Assembly: GCA_934454435.1 (NCBI GenBank) | Contig: CAKSGA010000041.1 | Span: forward strand, 1-20,274 | Direction of reading: 5' to 3' | DNA length: 20,274 nt | Origin: an uncultured Oscillospiraceae bacterium | GTDB taxonomy: Bacteria > Bacillota > Clostridia > Oscillospirales > Ruminococcaceae | In this document: positions 15,309 through 20,274 of the stretch, one piece after another | Numbering within the stretch: the stretch's first letter is position 1 | Layout of the letters: each line of letters starts with the position of its first letter | The notes under the pieces: model-generated | What the model was told of the DNA's origin: nothing | The model's input: only the letters and a program-made list of their open reading frames with translations | The model's database searches: none | Position numbers and translations under genes: made by a program

Positions 15309-17228
15309 ATGACAGGAAAGATATTCGAGAATTCTTCCAACATATATCAGGATCAGGCAAAGATCCTTTATGACTACTATAAGACCGCCGCTGAGACCAT
15401 CGTTTCAGCGGAGATGGAAGAAGAGCGCAACCGTGCCGACCTTGTAAAGCAGCGTGACGAGATGGAGGCAGAAGCCAAGAAGAACAAGACCATCTCCACC
15501 GTTATGTTTATCCTATGCATCCTGATCATTCCGCTGATCATTGGAATAGTCTACTACATGAAGTCCAAGAACTGCCTTGAAGAGGTCGCCAGGTTTGAAA
15601 GAATGATCGGCGAGTGCGATGAGAGATACCGCAATATCCGCCGTGAGTACAAGGTGGATAAGATCGGCGTGGTTTATGTTCCGGTCGCTACAAAGGTACC
15701 GTTTGAGGACAAGAGCATCGTACTGGACCACACCGGCGCCATTGCCGACACCGACTTCAACCTGACCGTCCTGAACCAGCCCGAAGAGTTCCAGAGCTCC
15801 GTGCAGGAACTTTCTGAAGCCCTGGACAAAATGCCGGTGGTGGAAAACAACACCATGGCGGAGTCCGTCAACACTGCGGATTACTCCACCTCTATCCAGG
15901 ACGTTACGCTGTACGACTACACCGGCAGCATCGACCGCCAGGTAAGGAATATCAGCTATCTTCTCGGTGACAGCAACAATGCTTCCGTAAGGATCCCGGT
16001 CGTAGACCCGCAGAGCAAGGCTGCCGATTACCTGCGTGACTACTCCACAACTGAAACAGGCTCCCACAATGTTGTAAAGGTGTTCGACGTATCCTTTGAC
16101 GACCGTCTTGACAAGTTCGCATCCCTGAACGCACTGAAGGACCAGATCAAGACCACCGGCGACTCCGACAGCAACGAGTACATAAAGCGCCTCATGCGCC
16201 GTCTGGCGGACTCCGTTCAGCTTCTCACCAAAACCAAGATGTCCTCACAGAGCAAGCTGATAAACTACACTTCCTCCATTTTCAACCTGGTTCTGAAATC
16301 CGGCTACACCCAGTACTCCCCCGCCCTTGAAGCCGAGGAGATCGAAAGGGCACGCTCTGAGAACTTCTTTGAGTACCACACCGCTGTCAACGACTATTCA
16401 CCGTTCTCCCTCAAGGCAAGCTCCGTGGTACGCTATGAGCTCTTCTCAAACAGCTGGATAGCCGAGGACGGCTCCAGGACATCAATGCCGTTCGGCATGC
16501 ACCAGATAGATGAAGAGATCTTCCAGCCCGTTATAACTGCGCTGATGGAGGAAAACCGCATCGAGAGAATGAAGATCTACAACAATATCGACGACCAGAA
16601 GAGAATGTATGTAGACAGATGGAAGACCGAAGTCGGCAACTACTTCAGGGATAACCGCAAGACCGCCGACGACCTTATCACCCACATGCGTGAAACCTAC
16701 GCAGACTTCATGAATGCACTGACGATGTACAAAACCCTCAAGGAAACCAGCAACTCCATGAAGGCTGACAAGGACATCGAAAAGAGCGAAGTCAGCGAGT
16801 CTGATATTTCCGCAGAGCTTATCCAGACCTACAATCTCCAGGCAGAGGAATGCAACCAGCGCCAGGAGGGCTTCGCAGACTACATGGACAGGATCAACGA
16901 AAGTATCGACGACAGCACGAAGCAGTTTGAGTTCATCGAGTACTACGAGGGCTCTCTCAGGGACTCCGTTGCGCATGATACCGCAGTTGCTTTCTCCGAC
17001 CTGCGTGACCTCGACAACCGCCGCAGGAACCTCGTTGCGGTCAGCCCCTATGTTGCCGACAAGGCCGAGCTGCTGCCCGAGCCCGCTATCAGCCCCGAGG
17101 TGTTCGACAACATTCAGACCGACCTTGTACAGAAGGTCAACAGTTCGATAGGTCAGCCCGGCATGGTTTCTCTTGACAAGCCCGGTGAAACTCAGGCGGA
17201 ACTTGGGGGTGTAACGAATAATGGCTAA
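15309..17228 (+). CDS. Large single-pass coiled-coil membrane protein, unknown function
   Basis: 639 residues, no family recognised. An N-terminal charged helix (about 10-60, rich in Glu/Lys/Arg) runs into one membrane segment (about 61-83), then another charged helix (88-113). A VVYVPVATKV beta-like segment (about 121-130) follows, resembling YVPV/YIPV segments in the next two proteins. The remainder is acidic, rich in Asp/Glu/Ser/Asn, with long predicted helices at about 420-480 and 520-590. There is no signal peptide and few Cys. AGAGGA (15298-15303) precedes the ATG. Its last codons overlap the next start by 8 bases, so coupling is likely. It may be the main structural or tethering subunit of the cluster (inference). 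Confidence 0.82.
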   Translation: MTGKIFENSSNIYQDQAKILYDYYKTAAETIVSAEMEEERNRADLVKQRDEMEAEAKKNKTISTVMFILCILIIPLIIGIVYYMKSKNCLEEVARFERMIGECDERYRNIRREYKVDKIGVVYVPVATKVPFEDKSIVLDHTGAIADTDFNLTVLNQPEEFQSSVQELSEALDKMPVVENNTMAESVNTADYSTSIQDVTLYDYTGSIDRQVRNISYLLGDSNNASVRIPVVDPQSKAADYLRDYSTTETGSHNVVKVFDVSFDDRLDKFASLNALKDQIKTTGDSDSNEYIKRLMRRLADSVQLLTKTKMSSQSKLINYTSSIFNLVLKSGYTQYSPALEAEEIERARSENFFEYHTAVNDYSPFSLKASSVVRYELFSNSWIAEDGSRTSMPFGMHQIDEEIFQPVITALMEENRIERMKIYNNIDDQKRMYVDRWKTEVGNYFRDNRKTADDLITHMRETYADFMNALTMYKTLKETSNSMKADKDIEKSEVSESDISAELIQTYNLQAEECNQRQEGFADYMDRINESIDDSTKQFEFIEYYEGSLRDSVAHDTAVAFSDLRDLDNRRRNLVAVSPYVADKAELLPEPAISPEVFDNIQTDLVQKVNSSIGQPGMVSLDKPGETQAELGGVTNNG

Positions 17229-18135
17229 TGGCGCTAACTTTAATTTCGTAGTCGACACCGATCCCATGGCGAACTCCGTTGACGGAGTTTCCGATCACCT
17301 CACGGCGACCACTGCGGCAGTTGTCGCAATGCAGACTGCCGTTATCGCAGCAGAAAAGAAATCCGCTGATAAGGTGTGCAAGAATGTTGACAGGGGTTTC
17401 TACAGCCTTATACAGTCCCAGCGTACCATGAAGCTGTCCGAGTGCTTCACCGAAGCCCAGTCGAAGATCGCACTGCTTGAAGAACACAAGAAAAACCTCA
17501 TAAAGACCATGGAACGTATGGAAGCGGACTTCAACCGTGTAAAGGGTCAGTACAGGCAGATCTTCAAGGGACTGGACAAGGCGCTTTCAAACCGTATCGC
17601 CCAGCTCGACCAGGAGGCTGTAGGCATTGCGGAGACCAGGAAAAAGGTCATTCTCGGCATGTTTGAGCGCCACATTCCTGAAACCATCGTGACCTCCTCA
17701 GAGGTAGACTCCAGGGAACAGGAGATAGTGGCTTCCCGCCTGAAAGAAAAGACGAGTCACTCGCTGGACGTCCTTGCAAACAAGGTCGGCGAGAACCTTG
17801 CGTACAAGTCGCTGATGGACTCCATGCTCGACAAGTCCACCACTGAGACCCGCCAGGAGGAATACGTCCCGGTAGTTTACGCCTACAAGCAGAGCAACCT
17901 TGTCACCGACTCCTTCGTGCTCACCCTGCATTTTCCGGAATACCTCCCGGAGAGCGCCAAGAACAGCATAAGCCTTGATATCCTCAACCATGACGAGGTA
18001 TGCTCCAACGACCAGAAAGACGACTTTGAAAGAAAGACCATCTCTGATGAGTTCCAGTCGCTTGTTGCTTCATCGTCAGTAAGCCCCAGGGTCGCTGAAC
18101 AGATGCTGAAGCTGTTCCAACAGGGAGGCTGCTGA
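17221..18135 (+). CDS. Cluster paralogue A, unknown function
   Basis: 304 residues, no named family. It begins with a short beta-like stretch (NFNFVVDTDP, about 6-16), then an Ala/Val-rich helix and a long helical region (about 20-190) with GFYSLIQS at 59-66 and FKGLDKALSNRIAQLD at about 115-130. EEYVPVVYAYK lies at about 213-223. The same elements occur in the same order in the next gene, so the two are paralogues. No membrane segment or signal peptide. It overlaps the previous gene by 8 bases (ATGGCTAA) and the next by one (TGATG). Probably a soluble subunit acting with its paralogue at the membrane (inference). Confidence 0.83.
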   Translation: MANGANFNFVVDTDPMANSVDGVSDHLTATTAAVVAMQTAVIAAEKKSADKVCKNVDRGFYSLIQSQRTMKLSECFTEAQSKIALLEEHKKNLIKTMERMEADFNRVKGQYRQIFKGLDKALSNRIAQLDQEAVGIAETRKKVILGMFERHIPETIVTSSEVDSREQEIVASRLKEKTSHSLDVLANKVGENLAYKSLMDSMLDKSTTETRQEEYVPVVYAYKQSNLVTDSFVLTLHFPEYLPESAKNSISLDILNHDEVCSNDQKDDFERKTISDEFQSLVASSSVSPRVAEQMLKLFQQGGC

Positions 18136-19196
18136 TGAGCTACACTAGAAGTTATACAGGCACTGTAACCGTCAGCGGTGATGTCAGGGTAAGCTACCCG
18201 CCATCAGAGCACGGCGGAACCACAACCGAACACTACGTGCAGAGTGTTCCGATAAACGTAAACATCACCGTTGCCACCGAGCCCTTTGACCGCAGCATAG
18301 GCGTTGCAAAGGCGCATGTTGACGGTCTGACGGCATCAGTTGCCACAATGAACGCCGCAAACTGCGCCAACATCGCAAAGTGCTCCGACCAGGTAGCCAA
18401 CAAGATAATCGGCGGGTTCTATAACCTTATCCAGAGCGACCTCAGCACAAAAAAGGCGGAGGTCAGGACGCAGCTCCAGGCAAGGTTTGCGCTGCTGCGC
18501 TCCCACTCCGACGCTGTGGACGACAAGCACAAGAGAATGCTGACCGACATTGAGAGAGAACGTGCAAAGTACGGTACAGTCTTTTCCGAGCTTGACAAGG
18601 AACTCGAAAGACGCATACTCCAGATCGACAAACCTGCGTTCACGCTCAGCAAAAAAGTCAAGGACGAGGTCGTGCTGAAGCCATACCTGACCGTTGCAGC
18701 TTCCACCGCCGACAGGCTCAGTGCCGGAAGCAGCACCAGCAGCAAGATAGCGATAGCAGGTCTGCGCAGCAAGGTGTCCGTAGTTCTCCAGAACCTGCTG
18801 GACTCACTGCGCAGCAACCTCATGTACCGCCACATGATGCGGGACACCCTGTGGGACAAGTCCGTTGCCGAAGAACAGCAGCTGACCTACATTCCCGTTG
18901 CGTACTGCGTTTCAGAGGACATTTCAAGCATGAACACCACCTGCAGCTGCTACGTGTCAGACAACCCCAGGAAAGACAGTATCCTTTCGGCTGTGAACTC
19001 ATATGTAGGAGCAAACAACACCGCCCCTGCAAGGGATATCCCGCAGGACGAGCTGAAGCTCATCGAACAGGCGTTTTCAAGCATGGTCCAGGACGACTAT
19101 ACGGGTTCAGAAGATCGCAGTGAATATCAGGAGCGTGTTTATACTGAAATATACAAACTGTTCAGGGCTGACTACCCTGGTCTGAAGCAGTTGTGA
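18135..19196 (+). CDS. Cluster paralogue B, unknown function
   Basis: 353 residues, paralogous to the preceding gene: NVNITVATEP aligns with FNFVVDTDP, GFYNLIQS (94-101) with GFYSLIQS, FSELDKELERRILQID with FKGLDKALSNRIAQLD, and DKSVAEEQQLTYIPVAYC with DKSTTETRQEEYVPVVYA. It has about 35 extra N-terminal residues rich in Thr/Ser/Val/Tyr (YTGTVTVSGDVRVSYPPSEH), likely beta strands, and a longer C-terminal helical tail. The ATG at 18135 shares a base with the upstream TGA. GGGAGG (18123-18128) is 6 bases upstream. A heteromeric pairing with paralogue A is a reasonable guess, given the coupled translation. Confidence 0.83.
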   Translation: MSYTRSYTGTVTVSGDVRVSYPPSEHGGTTTEHYVQSVPINVNITVATEPFDRSIGVAKAHVDGLTASVATMNAANCANIAKCSDQVANKIIGGFYNLIQSDLSTKKAEVRTQLQARFALLRSHSDAVDDKHKRMLTDIERERAKYGTVFSELDKELERRILQIDKPAFTLSKKVKDEVVLKPYLTVAASTADRLSAGSSTSSKIAIAGLRSKVSVVLQNLLDSLRSNLMYRHMMRDTLWDKSVAEEQQLTYIPVAYCVSEDISSMNTTCSCYVSDNPRKDSILSAVNSYVGANNTAPARDIPQDELKLIEQAFSSMVQDDYTGSEDRSEYQERVYTEIYKLFRADYPGLKQL

Positions 19197-19217
19197 TGAC
19201 CACATCAGGAGGAGCAA

Positions 19218-20198
19218 ATGGAAACATTACAGGAAATCAGATTAGATGATAAGGATATATTCCTCAAGGATAATATCGTAAAGACAAGTATCCTGCCGCA
19301 GGGTGCAAAGGACCTCAAGCGCAACATCAAGGTACAGTCAAACACATTCCTGGAGGGAAGCGTTTTCGGCAACAGCATCAACATTGAGGACGGCGGCGTT
19401 GTATTCAAGGGCGCAGTTTTCGCCAATAAGGAGCTGCACGTAGACACTACGATAAACGGCACCGTTAAGTTCAACAAGGCTGTTGCAAGCGCAGAGAGCG
19501 TTGCAGCGCTGGTCACTTCGGGCAGAGTCATTTTCGGCTCCGACGTCAATGCGCCCTCTGTAAGACTCAAGAACTGCTATGTAGGCGGCAGCGTTTTCGG
19601 AGCTGAAGTTTACCTGGAAAACTGCGTGGTGCTGGGCGGAGTTTTTGCAACAAAGAGCCAGTCCATCACGAACTGCATTTTTGGAACATTCAATGCTCCC
19701 AGTGTTGAGCTCAGCGGCGTGAACTACATGCTGTACCCCGCTGCATTCTCCGTAGAGCCGCTTTCTTTCCTGCCCCAGACAGAGCTCTACAACATTTCGA
19801 TGGCGCACCTGGGCGCTCTGTACAAGGGCGAGCCCGAGAGCGAACATACCGGAAAGATCAGGATGGATATCGAGGACGACCACCAGAGGACCGTTCTTGT
19901 TGACGACAGCGACGGCACTACCACCACTGTGAACAGCTATTCAGTTTCCGGCAGACTTCTCGTTGCCGACCTCATCGACTTCGAGAAACTGGAAAATCAC
20001 TTCCTTATCGGCGCCGGAGCCCTCAACAGCCAGATATTAAAGGTCTACTCACTGACCAAGGCGGACGGCGAAAAATCCGAAGAACTGACCGTTGAAAACA
20101 TCTCCGCCTTCTTCTTCAGGATAATCTCAGGCGAGGTACAGATACAGGATATCTCCGGCGACATCAGCTTCAGCGAACTCAAGAAAGCGTTCGAGTGA
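19218..20198 (+). CDS. Beta-helix (bactofilin-style) protein
   Basis: 326 residues. Residues about 40-175 show a degenerate repeat of roughly 16-17 residues with a GxVF(G/A) core: GSVFGNSINI, GAVFANKELHV, GTVKFNKAV, GRVIFGSDV, GSVFGAEVYL, GGVFATKSQSI, GTFNAPSVEL. Small and hydrophobic residues alternate, as in right-handed beta-helices and polymer-forming bactofilins. A separate, more acidic C-terminal domain (about 180-326) has mixed strands and an EKLENHFLIG segment. No signal peptide, so cytoplasmic. AGGAGG (19207-19212) is 5 bases from the ATG. The last gene, 21 bases after paralogue B. The fold call is by repeat pattern only, and bactofilin kinship is unproven. Confidence 0.8.
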   Translation: METLQEIRLDDKDIFLKDNIVKTSILPQGAKDLKRNIKVQSNTFLEGSVFGNSINIEDGGVVFKGAVFANKELHVDTTINGTVKFNKAVASAESVAALVTSGRVIFGSDVNAPSVRLKNCYVGGSVFGAEVYLENCVVLGGVFATKSQSITNCIFGTFNAPSVELSGVNYMLYPAAFSVEPLSFLPQTELYNISMAHLGALYKGEPESEHTGKIRMDIEDDHQRTVLVDDSDGTTTTVNSYSVSGRLLVADLIDFEKLENHFLIGAGALNSQILKVYSLTKADGEKSEELTVENISAFFFRIISGEVQIQDISGDISFSELKKAFE

Positions 20199-20213
20199 TA
20201 ACACGATAAAATA

Positions 20214-20243
20214 AATACAGCCGTCCATTCGGGCGGCTGTATT
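20214..20243. terminator. Hairpin closing the SPFH cluster
   Basis: A 13-bp stem (20214-20226 with 20231-20243, one G-U type pair) with an ATTC tetraloop, 15 bases after the last stop. No T-run follows on the plus strand. On the minus strand it is followed by TATTTTAT, so it may also, or mainly, terminate a convergent transcript from beyond the window. Confidence 0.7.
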
Positions 20244-20274
20244 GCAGCTTGTCGAAAAAGTATCTATCCCAGGC

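Noticed and set aside
12809..19883. Minus-strand open frames of 60-260 codons under the SPFH cluster and the hydrolase
   Set aside because: They mirror the strong C-ending codon use of the plus-strand genes, lack ribosome binding sites and show no recognisable protein patterns.
1..20274. CRISPR array, tRNA, rRNA, IS element or prophage boundary
   Set aside because: No regularly spaced repeats, cloverleaf sequences, transposase motifs or terminal inverted repeats were found by eye on either strand.

Overview
This window looks like chromosome from a spore-forming, low-to-mid GC Firmicute of class Clostridia, probably Ruminococcaceae/Oscillospiraceae-like. The evidence is an hrcA-grpE-dnaK-dnaJ operon with a perfect CIRCE operator, a DnaK lacking the extra N-terminal stretch found in Gram-negative homologues, a tricistronic gerA-type germinant receptor, and strong AGGAGG-type ribosome binding sites. 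Genus assignment is inference. I see no tRNA, rRNA, CRISPR array, IS element or phage gene.

Left half, all on the minus strand (1-11015). ddl (D-Ala-D-Ala ligase family), a DUF1934 gene and argS (cut by the window edge) form a tight operon read towards position 1. It has its own sigma-A-like promoter and a leader with inverted repeats. Next is the class I heat-shock operon: a sigma-A promoter with CIRCE just downstream of its -10, then hrcA, grpE, dnaK and dnaJ, ending in a terminator. The dnaK-dnaJ spacer carries two consecutive long hairpins. Next comes gerA-gerB-gerC, with overlapping or nearly touching genes and its own terminator.

Middle, plus strand (11047-13088). A promoter divergent from gerA drives an HD-domain gene broken by a -1 frameshift. 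The stop of its second half overlaps the start of a membrane-anchored lipase-like alpha/beta hydrolase, which ends in a strong terminator.

Right, plus strand (13155-20243). A textbook consensus promoter (TTGACA, 17 bases, TATAAT) and a leader of about 185 bases precede six tightly packed co-directional genes. They are: (1) a YdjI-like SPFH protein with a Gly/Gln-rich linker and three zinc ribbons; (2) a four-helix membrane protein with a cytoplasmic tail; (3) a large single-pass protein with coiled-coil flanks; (4) and (5) two diverged paralogues of mixed helical/beta character; (6) a beta-helix protein with about 17-residue repeats, bactofilin-like in style. A hairpin closes the unit. Only the SPFH protein can be tied to a known family. 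The rest looks like a dedicated membrane-associated assembly: scaffold, membrane anchors, paired structural subunits and a polymer-like beta-helix. This is the best candidate here for an undescribed system, but its function is not readable from sequence alone.
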